From Chloroflexota bacterium (lineage in GTDB: Bacteria; Chloroflexota; Limnocylindria; Limnocylindrales; CSP1-4), in contig DAIDTV010000001.1 in assembly GCA_027457005.1 (NCBI GenBank), forward strand, positions 272 through 25,311: a stretch of DNA of 25,040 nt, written 5' to 3'. Numbering within the stretch: position 1 is the first letter of the stretch; each line of letters opens with the position of its first letter. The notes below the pieces were generated by a model. The model saw only the letters and a list, made by a program, of their open reading frames with translations. It was not told the DNA's origin and made no database searches. The position numbers were made by a program, and so were the translations under genes. Of the stretch, positions 14,428-22,131 are shown piece by piece.

Positions 14428-14646
14428 TCAGCCTCGAGCCGTTCCGCCCCCCGCGACGAGAGCGTCCAGGAGCCGGCGGGAGGACGTCGTGATCTCGGCC
14501 ACGCAGGCGTCGAAGGCGTCGCGGTTGGCGCGCGAGGGCACGCGGTACCCGCTCACCTTGCGCACGAACTGGAGCGCGGCCGCACGGACCTCGTCGTCGG
14601 TGGCACGCGCGTCCGGGCGGCGCAACGTCCTGATGCTGCGGCACAT
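14428..14646 (-). CDS. DUF2277 family protein
   Basis: The 72-residue protein closely fits DUF2277: MCRSIRTLRRPDARATDDEV, then RAAALQFVRKVSGYRVPSRAN and the helix FDACVAEITTSSRRLLDAL. Family knowledge: a small conserved protein of unknown function. ATG 14646 lies 6 nt after a minus-strand TAGGGT hexamer and lacks a ribosome site. That hexamer overlaps the stop codon of the upstream VOC gene. The gene may therefore have its own leaderless transcript even though it lies at the end of the two-component operon. Confidence 0.9.
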   Translation of the reverse strand: MCRSIRTLRRPDARATDDEVRAAALQFVRKVSGYRVPSRANRDAFDACVAEITTSSRRLLDALVAGGGTARG

Positions 14647-14652
14647 GGTGGC

Positions 14653-14658
14653 ACCCTA
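14653..14658 (-). promoter_or_regulatory. -10 element of DUF2277 overlapping the upstream stop codon
   Basis: Minus-strand TAGGGT is followed by 6 nt and ATG 14646. Its TAG is the stop codon of the VOC/kinase reading frame (14658-14656). Confidence 0.45.
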
Positions 14659-15444
14659 CTCCGCGGCCGCGGGCTCGGACATCGAGATGAGCCCGAAGGC
14701 CGCGCCCTGCGGGTCGCGCAGGATCGCCAGGCGCCCGCCCGGGTAGTCGCGCGGACCGAGCATCTCGTGTGCGCCCGCATCGATCGCCGCGTGGAACGAG
14801 CGCTCCACGTCGGCCACGGCGAAGTAGGCCAGCCAGTGGCTGGGCACCTCGCCGGGGACCATCGGGTTCATCTCCATGCCGCCGGCGATGCTCCGGCCGC
14901 CGAGCTGGAACTCCGTGTAGGACGGCATCCCGGGCCCCGTGTCGCGAGTCTGGGGAGTCCATCCGAAGACGTCGCGGTAGAACGGGACGGCCCGCTCGAG
15001 GCCGCGCGCGTTGAGCTCGGCCCAGCCGAACGTGTTCGGCACGCCCGCGTGGAAGCCGCCCATCGCCTTCGGCTGCCAGGCCGAGATGAAGGCCCCGGCC
15101 GGGTCCTGGAACACCGTCATGCGCCCCGCGTCGCCGACATCGAACGGCGGCGCGACGACCCTGCCGCCGGCCGCCTGCACCTGCCGGACCAGCGCCTCCG
15201 CGTCGGGAGTGCCGAGGTAGACCATCCAGGCCGTGGGAGCGTCGGGCGCCATCGTGGGCCCGATCCCGGCGACGTCCTGCTCGCCGATCCTCGCCATCGC
15301 GTAGCCACCGTACCGGGGATCCGGCGAGACCACCACGTCCCAGCCGAAGACCCGCGAGTAGAACGCGTGCGAGGCAGCCGGATCGGCGCTCGAGAGGTCG
15401 ACCCAGACCGGCCTGTTCACCTCCGCCGCCGTCAAGTCCGCCAT
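14656..15444 (-). CDS. Tandem VOC (glyoxalase/CFP30B-like) protein, probable separate translation start
   Basis: The 262-residue segment from ATG 15444 has two vicinal-oxygen-chelate modules. The first is RPVWVDLSSADPAASHAFYSRVFGWDV. The second is FGWAELNARGLERAVPFYRDVFGWTPQ. Each is followed by the beta strands and DPQGA or DPAGA turn of the family. Overall layout resembles mycobacterial 27-kDa antigen CFP30B-like VOC proteins. AAGGGGGTG, one mismatch from the ideal anti-16S complement, lies 4 nt before the ATG, so free protein is likely made even though the upstream kinase frame reads through. Cytoplasmic; substrate unknown. Metal ligands are not obvious. Confidence 0.85.
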   Translation of the reverse strand: MADLTAAEVNRPVWVDLSSADPAASHAFYSRVFGWDVVVSPDPRYGGYAMARIGEQDVAGIGPTMAPDAPTAWMVYLGTPDAEALVRQVQAAGGRVVAPPFDVGDAGRMTVFQDPAGAFISAWQPKAMGGFHAGVPNTFGWAELNARGLERAVPFYRDVFGWTPQTRDTGPGMPSYTEFQLGGRSIAGGMEMNPMVPGEVPSHWLAYFAVADVERSFHAAIDAGAHEMLGPRDYPGGRLAILRDPQGAAFGLISMSEPAAAE

Positions 15445-16743
15445 GTCGCACCCCCTTTGCGCTTGTTCGTCGGACGTCCCGCCCGGCCGCGACGGGCCGA
15501 TCGGTAGCCGGTCATCGTAACAGCGTGGGGTGGGGGTACCTGGCCGGCAGGGCACCCCTTCCGGACCAGGAGGCCAGCGCGGAGCGGCGCCCACGGGCAG
15601 CTCGAAGGTGATCTGCGTTCCGCCGGCTGCCGGGTTGGCCGCGGCGATGCGGCCGCCGTGCGCCTCGACGAGCTGACGCGCGATCGCCAGGCCAAGCCCC
15701 GAGCCGCGTGATTCGGCCGACTTCGCGAAGCGCTCGAAGACGTGTGGCAGGAGCCCCGCCGGGATGCCGGGGCCGGCGTCCTCGACGCTGAACCCAAGGG
15801 CGCGTCCGTCGTCGCTCGCCCGGAGCGCGAGCGTCACGCTGGTGTCCGGCGGCGCGTATCGCAGGGCGTTCGCCACCAGGTTCGAGAGCACCTCGCGGAC
15901 ACGCACCGGGTCGACGTCGATGAGGGGCGGATCATCTGCGACATTCACCACGATCGACACTCCGGCTGCCTCGGCCGCCGCCTGGAACGAGCGGGCGACC
16001 TCCTCGACCAGGACCGCCGGGTCCGTGGTCTCGCGGTGCAGCACCAGGGTACGTGCCTCGGCCAGCGCCAGCGTGCGCAGGTCCTCGACGAGGCGGGCCA
16101 GGACCTGCGTCTCCTCCAGCGCCGCCGCGAGGTGGGTCTCGTCGGCGGCGTGGATCCCGTCGAGCATCGCCTCGAGCTCACCCTGGACCACGGTGAGCGG
16201 GGTCCGCAGTTCGTGGCTGATGTCGGCCAGCAGGGTGCGCCGCTGGTGCTCGTCGGTCGCGAGGCGCGCGGCCATCCCGTTGAACGCGTGGACGAGCGCC
16301 CGCACCGGCGGCGGCCCCCACGGACGCTCCGGCACGCGCACGTCATAGTCGCCCGACTCGACCCGCCCGGCGGCCTCGATGAGATCGCCGAACGGGACCG
16401 CGAAACGCCGCACCGACCGGCCGGCGAATGCGGACCCGACGAGGACGGCCAGGGCCAGCACGACCAGGAGGGCCACCCCGCCGGCGCCACGGGCCGAGAG
16501 GCCGAGGGCGGTCGCCAGGTGCCAGGCGAGGACGAGGAGACCGGCGATCCCGACCAGCAGCACGACCGAGGCGAGGCAGCCCGTCCGCCACAGGAATCCC
16601 CGGCGCATGCCCGGCCAGACGCTGCCGTCGGCCGGAGGCCAGGGTTCCTGCTCGGGCCACCATGGCGGACGCCCGCGCGGCGGGGACCCCGCGTGCCGCG
16701 CCCGCCTCCCGCCCGGCTGTCCCGGCGAGCCCGGCCCGGTCAC
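14656..16743 (-). CDS. Sensor histidine kinase reading in frame into a tandem VOC protein
   Basis: From GTG 16743, overlapping the response-regulator stop as GTGA, a single 695-residue frame runs to 14656. Parts: Pro/Trp-rich cytoplasmic head (1-50); TM helices about 55-77 and 86-107 with almost no periplasmic loop; HAMP about 108-163; HisKA with LLADISHELRTPLTVVQGEL (His177); and HATPase (NLVANALRY, EDAGPGIPAGL, RGSGLGLAIARQLVEAHGG), ending ELPVG at 385. A Pro/Arg-rich linker (386-433) without any stop then leads to a two-domain VOC protein (434-695). I checked each codon of the linker. The VOC part has its own ATG and ribosome site (listed separately). Either this is a real fusion, or the kinase stop was lost by mutation or sequence error. 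Confidence 0.8.
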   Translation of the reverse strand: MTGPGSPGQPGGRRARHAGSPPRGRPPWWPEQEPWPPADGSVWPGMRRGFLWRTGCLASVVLLVGIAGLLVLAWHLATALGLSARGAGGVALLVVLALAVLVGSAFAGRSVRRFAVPFGDLIEAAGRVESGDYDVRVPERPWGPPPVRALVHAFNGMAARLATDEHQRRTLLADISHELRTPLTVVQGELEAMLDGIHAADETHLAAALEETQVLARLVEDLRTLALAEARTLVLHRETTDPAVLVEEVARSFQAAAEAAGVSIVVNVADDPPLIDVDPVRVREVLSNLVANALRYAPPDTSVTLALRASDDGRALGFSVEDAGPGIPAGLLPHVFERFAKSAESRGSGLGLAIARQLVEAHGGRIAAANPAAGGTQITFELPVGAAPRWPPGPEGVPCRPGTPTPRCYDDRLPIGPSRPGGTSDEQAQRGCDMADLTAAEVNRPVWVDLSSADPAASHAFYSRVFGWDVVVSPDPRYGGYAMARIGEQDVAGIGPTMAPDAPTAWMVYLGTPDAEALVRQVQAAGGRVVAPPFDVGDAGRMTVFQDPAGAFISAWQPKAMGGFHAGVPNTFGWAELNARGLERAVPFYRDVFGWTPQTRDTGPGMPSYTEFQLGGRSIAGGMEMNPMVPGEVPSHWLAYFAVADVERSFHAAIDAGAHEMLGPRDYPGGRLAILRDPQGAAFGLISMSEPAAAE

Positions 16744-17426
16744 GCGGCGTCGTCGGCGAGGCGGTAGCCCACGCCGTAGACCGTCAGGACGTAGCGTGGC
16801 CGGCGCGGCTCCGGCTCGAGTTTGCGGCGCAGGTTCTTGATGTGCGTGTCGATCGCCCGCTCGTACGACTCGAAGGCGACCCCATGCAGCGCGTCGAGGA
16901 GTTGGGCCCGGGTGAAGATGCGTCCGGGCTGTCGTGCCAGCGTCGCGAGCAGCTCGAACTCGGTCGCGGTGAGGTCCACCGCCCGACCCCCGACCTCCGC
17001 CCGCATGCGCGGGACGTCGAGGGTCACGTCGCCGGCGCGGATGACCTCGGCGGGCTGATCGGATCGCTCGGAGCGTCGCAGGACGGCCCGCACCCGGGCG
17101 ACCAGCTCGCGCGGGCTGAACGGCTTGGTCACGTAGTCGTCCGCGCCGAGCTCGAGGCCGAGCACGCGGTCGAACTCGTCGTCGCGCGCGGTGAGTATCA
17201 CGATCGGCACGTTCGACTCGCGCCGCAGCGCCCGGGCCACGTCGAGCCCGTCGAGCTCCGGCAACCCCAGGTCGAGGACGATCAGGTCGGGCCGCCTCGT
17301 GCGTGCCACGGCGAGCGCGGACCGTCCGTCGGACGCGATGAGCACGGCGAAGCCGGCATGCTCGAGGTAGTCCCGGGCGAGCTGAACGATCTTCGGCTCG
17401 TCCTCGACCAGGAGGATGGACTTCAT
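16740..17426 (-). CDS. OmpR/PhoB-family response regulator
   Basis: This 228-residue transcription factor has a receiver domain (1-118) with acidic pocket Glu8-Asp9, phospho-acceptor Asp52 in IVLDLGLPELDG, Thr79 and Lys101 in VTKPFSPREL. The C-terminal winged helix (about 128-224) has LTATEFELLATLARQPGRIFTRAQLL, then ERAIDTHIKNLRRKL and YVLTVYGVGYRL. Its stop overlaps the kinase start (GTGA), so the pair is translationally coupled. ATG 17426 follows TAGGATGGATCCCC, in which TAGGAT could serve as a -10 8 nt away or AGGAT as a weak ribosome site. The gene lies 34 bp after the small membrane protein, probably in one operon. Confidence 0.95.
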   Translation of the reverse strand: MKSILLVEDEPKIVQLARDYLEHAGFAVLIASDGRSALAVARTRRPDLIVLDLGLPELDGLDVARALRRESNVPIVILTARDDEFDRVLGLELGADDYVTKPFSPRELVARVRAVLRRSERSDQPAEVIRAGDVTLDVPRMRAEVGGRAVDLTATEFELLATLARQPGRIFTRAQLLDALHGVAFESYERAIDTHIKNLRRKLEPEPRRPRYVLTVYGVGYRLADDAA

Positions 17427-17460
17427 GGGGATCCATCCTACCCGCGGGCCCTTCTGCTGC

Positions 17461-17868
17461 TCAGCGACCCTCACCGCTCTGCCGGTCGCCGGGCCCCGCC
17501 GGGGAACCGGGGTCCTCGTGGGCACGCCGGTGCCACTCCGCCAGGCGCGTACCCGGTCCATCCATCCAGCGCTCGTCGGACCAGGCGTCGTGATGCCACG
17601 GACCGCGGCCCCAGAAGGCTGCGCGCAGGAGCAGCGCGATGAAGAGGATGAACAGGACCGGGAAGATGGGCCAGATGAAGAACCAGGGAACGCCCCAACC
17701 GCCCGCGAACCCGTAGCCCCAGGCGTGGGGCACGATCGCGGACGTGCCCGCGCCGGCCGTGGCGATGCCGGCCGAGACGCCGACGTGGTAGGCGCCGACG
17801 ACGAGCGCGATGGCAGCGATGAGCACGAGGAGGAGCACGAGGATGCGCCCCCCGGACGACCTGATCAC
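17461..17868 (-). CDS. Small two-helix membrane protein of a two-component operon
   Basis: The 135-residue protein has TM1 at about 8-35 (RILVLLLVLIAAIALVVGAY), a short Gly/Trp-rich extracytoplasmic loop (HAWGYGFAGGWGVPW) and TM2 (FFIWPIFPVLFILFIALLLRAAFW). A charged tail follows, with LAEWHRRAHEDPGS. Similar proteins are common beside PhoP/VicR-like two-component systems in high-GC bacteria; I know of no defined function. GTG 17868 has AGGAG 6 nt upstream. It heads the operon with the response regulator and kinase, and could be an input or modulator of the kinase, whose own external loop is nearly absent. Confidence 0.75.
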   Translation of the reverse strand: MIRSSGGRILVLLLVLIAAIALVVGAYHVGVSAGIATAGAGTSAIVPHAWGYGFAGGWGVPWFFIWPIFPVLFILFIALLLRAAFWGRGPWHHDAWSDERWMDGPGTRLAEWHRRAHEDPGSPAGPGDRQSGEGR

Positions 17869-17890
17869 GGTAGTCTCCTGTGGGTGTGGC

Positions 17891-17938
17891 TGTCGCAAAG
17901 GTGCGATGCCATCACGATGGCGACCGCGTGTGTCGCAA
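17891..17938. promoter_or_regulatory. Symmetric operator-like array upstream of the two-component operon
   Basis: TGTCGCAA (17891-17898), N9, the palindrome GCCATCACGATGGC (17908-17921), N9, TGTCGCAA (17931-17938). The two direct repeats are 40 bp apart and the palindrome sits exactly midway. The array lies 22 bp upstream of the membrane protein start and downstream of the exporter operon. Binding by the adjacent response regulator is inference. Confidence 0.45.
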
Positions 17939-18023
17939 CTGTGAACTGCGTGCGGCAGGATCGTGGCCGTGATCGGCGGCCGTTCCCGGCCGGCGGCGCT
18001 CGTGCCGGCGGGACGACGGACCC

Positions 18024-19751
18024 TCACCCGCCCGGGGAAGTCGGCGCCCCGGCCGGGACGACGGCGCCCCCCTGCTCGTCCGTGGCAGGTCGGCCACCCC
18101 GCAGCCACGACGCGGCCCCGGCGACGAGCGCCATGCCGGCCGCCGCGCCGAAGACGACGGTGAGACCGTGCTGGAAGGGGCCCGAGATCAGCGCGGGGAA
18201 GAACGTCTTCCCGGTCAGGATCGCCGCCTGCGCCGCCGGCAGTCCGTGCAGGACCTGGGCCGGCAGCAGGGTCGCCACGGGGTTGTAGCCCAGCAGGGCG
18301 CCGAACAGGCTCGCGGTGGGCGGCAGCGCGGCGATCTGGCGGGCGACGCTCGCCGGGACGTCGTGCGCGACCAGCCCGCCGAAGAGCGTGACGGGTAGCG
18401 TGGCAGACAGGCCGGCGATCATCAGCGAGAAGAAGACCCCGATCGACAGCACGGTGGCCGAGTTCTGGAACGTGGCGCGCATCCCCGCCGCGACGCCGCG
18501 CTGGTGCGCCGGCACGCTGTTCATGATCGCCGCGTTGTTGGGCGAGTTGAACATGCCGTTGCCGATCCCGATCCCGATCAGCGCAAGGGCGAACAGCGGG
18601 TAGGGGAAGTCCACGGGCAGGCGCGTCAGGGCCAGGAACGCGGCGGCCGCCACGACCATGCCGCCGGTGGCGAACGGCCGGGCGCCGAACCGGTCCGAGA
18701 GGAATCCCGAGAGCGGGCCGGAGATGAGGAACCCGCATGTCAGCGGGAGCATGTAGATGCCCGCCCAGAGCGGGGTGTCCGCGAACGAGTAGCCGTGCAG
18801 CGGCAGCCAGATGCCCTGCAGCCAGATCACCAGCATGAAGTTCAGCCCGCCTCGCCCGATGGCCGCCAGCAGCGTGGCGAGGTTCCCCGCCGCGAAGGCG
18901 CGGATCCTGAAGAGGTCGAGGCGCAGGAGCGGCGCGGCGACCCGGCGCTCGAACAGCAGGAACGCCACGAGCAGCAGGCACCCGCCTCCGATGAGCGCGA
19001 TGACGAACGGGTTGGTCCAGCCCATCGACTGCGTGCCGTACGGCTGGATGCCGTAGGTGACCCCGACGAGGAGCGCCGTGAGGCCGATCGCGAACGTCAG
19101 GTTGCCCCGCCAGTCGATCGGCGCCCGACTCGTGGAGCTCAGCTCCTCCAGCCGCAGGTACGCCCAGATCGTCCCGACGACCCCCACGGGGACGCTGACG
19201 AAGAAGACCAGCCGCCAGTTGATCGCGGCCAGGATCCCCCCGACGACGAGCCCGATGAACTGGCCGGCGATCGCGGCGACGCCGTTGATGCCCAGGGCCA
19301 GGCCTCGCTGCCCGGGCGGGAACGCGTCGGTCAGGATGGCCTGCGAGTTGGCGAACAGGAAGGCACCGCCGACCCCCTGGACGAGGCGCATGCCGATGAG
19401 CCAGAGCGCACCCGCGGGACCGCGGAAGGGTGTCGCCGCCAGCATCACGGAGCCGACCGTGAAGATCACGAACCCCGCGTTGTACATGCGGACCCGCCCG
19501 AACATGTCCCCGAGGCGTCCGAAGGCCACCACCAGCACCGCGGTCACGAGCAGGTAGCCCATCAGGATCCACAGCAGGTAGCTGACGTTGCCCGGATCGA
19601 GCGGGTCCAGGTGGATGCCGTCGAAGATCGCGGGAAGCGAGATGATCACGATCGAGCCGTCGATCGCCGACATCAGGACGCCCAGGGTCGTGTTGGAGAG
19701 CGCGACCCACTTGTAGTTCGGATCGTGGCGGCGCACGGGACGGTCCGTCAT
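18024..19751 (-). CDS. DHA2-family MFS exporter, 14 TM (paralog 1)
   Basis: The 575-residue cytoplasmic-membrane drug/H+ antiporter of the EmrB/QacA type has about 14 hydrophobic helices. Landmarks are the N-terminal YKWVALSNTTLGVLMSAIDGSIVIISLPAI (Asp in TM1), WILMGYLLVTAVLVVAFGRLGDMFGRVRMY (motif A), GMRLVQGVGGAFLFANSQAI and the GVAAIAGQFIGLVVGG antiporter motif C-like stretch. It ends in a short hydrophilic tail. ATG 19751 follows the paralog 2 stop by 12 bp with GGGAAGG upstream. It is the third gene of a marR-exporter-exporter operon. The substrate is unknown; a toxic hydrophobic compound is likely. Confidence 0.93.
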   Translation of the reverse strand: MTDRPVRRHDPNYKWVALSNTTLGVLMSAIDGSIVIISLPAIFDGIHLDPLDPGNVSYLLWILMGYLLVTAVLVVAFGRLGDMFGRVRMYNAGFVIFTVGSVMLAATPFRGPAGALWLIGMRLVQGVGGAFLFANSQAILTDAFPPGQRGLALGINGVAAIAGQFIGLVVGGILAAINWRLVFFVSVPVGVVGTIWAYLRLEELSSTSRAPIDWRGNLTFAIGLTALLVGVTYGIQPYGTQSMGWTNPFVIALIGGGCLLLVAFLLFERRVAAPLLRLDLFRIRAFAAGNLATLLAAIGRGGLNFMLVIWLQGIWLPLHGYSFADTPLWAGIYMLPLTCGFLISGPLSGFLSDRFGARPFATGGMVVAAAAFLALTRLPVDFPYPLFALALIGIGIGNGMFNSPNNAAIMNSVPAHQRGVAAGMRATFQNSATVLSIGVFFSLMIAGLSATLPVTLFGGLVAHDVPASVARQIAALPPTASLFGALLGYNPVATLLPAQVLHGLPAAQAAILTGKTFFPALISGPFQHGLTVVFGAAAGMALVAGAASWLRGGRPATDEQGGAVVPAGAPTSPGG

Positions 19752-19763
19752 CGAGCCTTCCCG

Positions 19764-21548
19764 TCAGTCGTCGTCGCGCACCGGCTCGAGCGCCAGGCTG
19801 GCGTGTGCCGGGAGGACCCCGGGCGCGCCGCTCGCCAGCAGGTCCGCCTCGAGCTGCTCGGCCTCCAGCTCGTCGTGCACGTAGCGTCCGCCCCGCAGCC
19901 AGGAGGCGGCGGCCGCCACCAGGAAGATGACGATCGAGAAGATCGAAACCACGACCACCCCATCGTGGAAGGGACCGGCGATGAGCGAGGGGAAGAAGCT
20001 CGTGCTCACGAGGCGCCCGGAGTCCGCGGCGGGAAGCGCGGAGAGCACCTTCGGGCCGAGCAGGGTCTGGAGCGGGTTGTAGCCCAGGAACGCGGCGAAC
20101 AGGTAGCCCACGGCCGGAAGATGGGACAGCGTGGTGGCCAGGCCGGAGGCGACGTGGTTGGCGGTGAGGCCGCGGTACATGGCCCCCGGCACGTTCGCCG
20201 AGAGCCCCCCGATCATCAGCGTGAAGAAGACACCGATCGAGAGCGGCATGCCGGTGTTCTGGAACGTGGCGCGCATCCCCGATGCGGCCCCGCGATACCC
20301 CGGCGGCACGCTGTTCATGATGGCCGCGGTGTTGGGCGAGGCGAACATCCCGAACGCGACGCCGTTCAGCAGGATCACGGCGGCAAAGGCCGGGTAGGTG
20401 AAGTTCGCCGGCAGGATCATCAGGAGCGCGAACGAGAGCGCGGCCAGGAGCATGCCTCCGGTCGCGAACGGCCGCGCGCCGTGGCGATCCGAGAGCCAGC
20501 CGGAGACCGGTCCCGCGATCACGAAGCCCACCGTGAGCGGCAGCATGTAGATGCCCGCCCAGAGCGGCGTCTGCTCGAACGTGTAGCCGTGCAGCGGGAG
20601 CCAGATCCCCTGCAGCCACATGATCAGCAGGAACTGCAGGCCGCCCAGCCCGATGGCACTCAGGAGGCCGGCGAGGTTGCCGGCGCTGAAGGCCCGGATG
20701 CGGAAGAGCTCGAGGTTGAACAGGGGTGCCGTGACCCGCCGCTCGATGGCGACGAACGCGACGAGGAGCACCACACCGCCCGCGATCGACCAGGCCACGA
20801 ACGGGTTGCCCCAGCCCATCGCGGCGTTCCCGTAGGGCGCGATGCCATAGGTGATGCCGATCAGCAGGAGACCCAGCCCGGCCGCGAAGGTGGCGTTGCC
20901 GGCCCAGTCGATGTGCGCCGGATGGCGCTCGCCGAGCTCGCGCAGGGCCACGTACGCCCAGATCGTCCCGACGATGCCCACCGGCACGTTGAGCAGGAAC
21001 ACCCAACGCCAGTCGACCGAGGCGAGCACGCCGCCGAGGATGAGCCCGACGAAGGATCCGGCCTGGAAGGCGATCTGGTTGACGCCGAGCGCCATGCCGC
21101 GCTCGTTGGAGGGGAACGCGTCGGTCAGGATGGCCGCCGAGTTGGCCATCAGGAGGGCGCCGCCGACCGCCTGGACCATGCGCATCACGATGATCTCGAC
21201 GGCACCGGTCGCACCCGTGCTCCACGTCGCCGCGAGCCCGATCGAGCCCAGGGTGAAGATCACGAAGCCGAGGTTGTACATGCGCACCCGGCCGAACATG
21301 TCGCCCACCCGGCCGAGGGTGACCACCACCACCGCGGTGACCAGCATGTAGCCCATCAGGACCCACAGCAGGTAGCTGAAGTTGGCGGGATCGAGTGGGT
21401 CGAGCCCGATGCCCCGGAAGATCGCGGGGAGCGCGATGATGAGGCTCGTCGCGTTGATGGCGGCCATCAAGCCGCCCAGCGTGGTGTTCGACAGGGCGAC
21501 CCATTTGTACGGGAGGTGGGACAGGCCCCCGCGGTGCGGCGTGGTCAT
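19764..21548 (-). CDS. DHA2-family MFS exporter, 14 TM (paralog 2)
   Basis: The 594-residue exporter is clearly homologous along its whole length to the next gene. Shared features are YKWVALSNTTLGGLMAAINATSLI, WVLMGYMLVTAVVVVTLGRVGDMFGRVRMY, LQGIWLPLHGY, PLWAGIYMLPLT, NTAAIMNSVP and FFPSLIAGPFHDG. TM1 has Asn in place of the Asp of paralog 1 (AINATS versus AIDGSI), a membrane-embedded acidic position that could change coupling or specificity. The C terminus (SWLRGGRYVHDELEAEQLEADLL) is longer and acidic. Its ATG overlaps the MarR stop as ATGA, so it is translationally coupled to the regulator. Confidence 0.93.
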   Translation of the reverse strand: MTTPHRGGLSHLPYKWVALSNTTLGGLMAAINATSLIIALPAIFRGIGLDPLDPANFSYLLWVLMGYMLVTAVVVVTLGRVGDMFGRVRMYNLGFVIFTLGSIGLAATWSTGATGAVEIIVMRMVQAVGGALLMANSAAILTDAFPSNERGMALGVNQIAFQAGSFVGLILGGVLASVDWRWVFLLNVPVGIVGTIWAYVALRELGERHPAHIDWAGNATFAAGLGLLLIGITYGIAPYGNAAMGWGNPFVAWSIAGGVVLLVAFVAIERRVTAPLFNLELFRIRAFSAGNLAGLLSAIGLGGLQFLLIMWLQGIWLPLHGYTFEQTPLWAGIYMLPLTVGFVIAGPVSGWLSDRHGARPFATGGMLLAALSFALLMILPANFTYPAFAAVILLNGVAFGMFASPNTAAIMNSVPPGYRGAASGMRATFQNTGMPLSIGVFFTLMIGGLSANVPGAMYRGLTANHVASGLATTLSHLPAVGYLFAAFLGYNPLQTLLGPKVLSALPAADSGRLVSTSFFPSLIAGPFHDGVVVVSIFSIVIFLVAAAASWLRGGRYVHDELEAEQLEADLLASGAPGVLPAHASLALEPVRDDD

Positions 21549-22096
21549 CGCGCCACCGCCGCGGCCGAGCCCGCCGGTCGGCCACCGCCGACGGCCGCGT
21601 GGGGCTGCGGGTCGGAGCGCTGTTCCTGCGTCTCGTCGGGCGCCGCGCCCTGCGCGGGCTCCGGCTCCAGCAGCCGCTCCAGGAGCGTCGCCAGCTGGAG
21701 ACGCTCGCCCGGCGTCAGGCGTTCGACGCGTCGCACGAGGCCGCTCGACTCGAAGAGCGCCCGGTCACCGAGCGCCTCGTGCGCCCGATCCGTGAGATGC
21801 AGCGTGGTGACGCGCCGGTCGGCCGGATCGGCACCGCGGTCGACGAGCCCCGCCGTCTCGAGGCGGTCGACCAGGTTGGTGGCGCTGGAGGGCTTGAGGG
21901 CGAGCGCCGCGCCCAGGCGGCTGATGGGGACGTCGCCGAGGTCGCGCAGGCGGCGCAGCGCGTGGAGATCTCCCAGCGCCACGCCGTACGTGCGGGCCAG
22001 TTCGCGTTGCAGGGGCTCCGCCGCCGCCACCGCCCGGAGGTACGCTCGCAGGACCCGCCGCGTGTCAGGATACCATTCGGACACCGAACACTCCAT
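21545..22096 (-). CDS. MarR-family transcriptional regulator
   Basis: The protein has 183 residues from ATG 22096 (ATG 22102 would add two). Winged-helix features are LGDLHALRRLRDLGDVPISRLGAALALKPSSATNLVDRLETAGLVDR (helix-turn-helix) and DPADRRVTTLHLTDRAHEAL (wing). A dimerisation helix follows (TPGERLQLATLLERLLEPEP). The last 40 residues are a disordered Gln/Pro/Ala-rich tail that is unusual for MarR proteins. It heads the two-exporter operon, so it is probably a ligand-released repressor of it. It may also control the divergent kinase-like gene across a very short shared promoter. Confidence 0.92.
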   Translation of the reverse strand: MECSVSEWYPDTRRVLRAYLRAVAAAEPLQRELARTYGVALGDLHALRRLRDLGDVPISRLGAALALKPSSATNLVDRLETAGLVDRGADPADRRVTTLHLTDRAHEALGDRALFESSGLVRRVERLTPGERLQLATLLERLLEPEPAQGAAPDETQEQRSDPQPHAAVGGGRPAGSAAAVAR

Positions 22097-22101
22097 GTTC
22101 A

Positions 22102-22123
22102 TGTATAGTCTCAGAGACGGGAG
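22102..22123. promoter_or_regulatory. Overlapping divergent promoters with GTCTCAGAGAC palindrome
   Basis: Only 35 bp separate the MarR and kinase-like starts. A plus-strand -10 TATAGT (22104-22109) and a minus-strand -10-like GACTAT (22110-22105) share the same bases. The palindrome GTCTCAGAGAC (22108-22118... about 11 bp) adjoins them. The plus gene has GGGAG at 22119-22123. MarR binding at the palindrome would block both directions. Confidence 0.5.
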
Positions 22124-22131
22124 TATAGCGC

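Noticed and set aside
17461..21585. 1374-residue minus-strand frame covering both exporters and the small membrane protein
   Set aside because: Only its last 135 residues (from GTG 17868) are real coding sequence. The rest is an out-of-frame shadow of the exporters.
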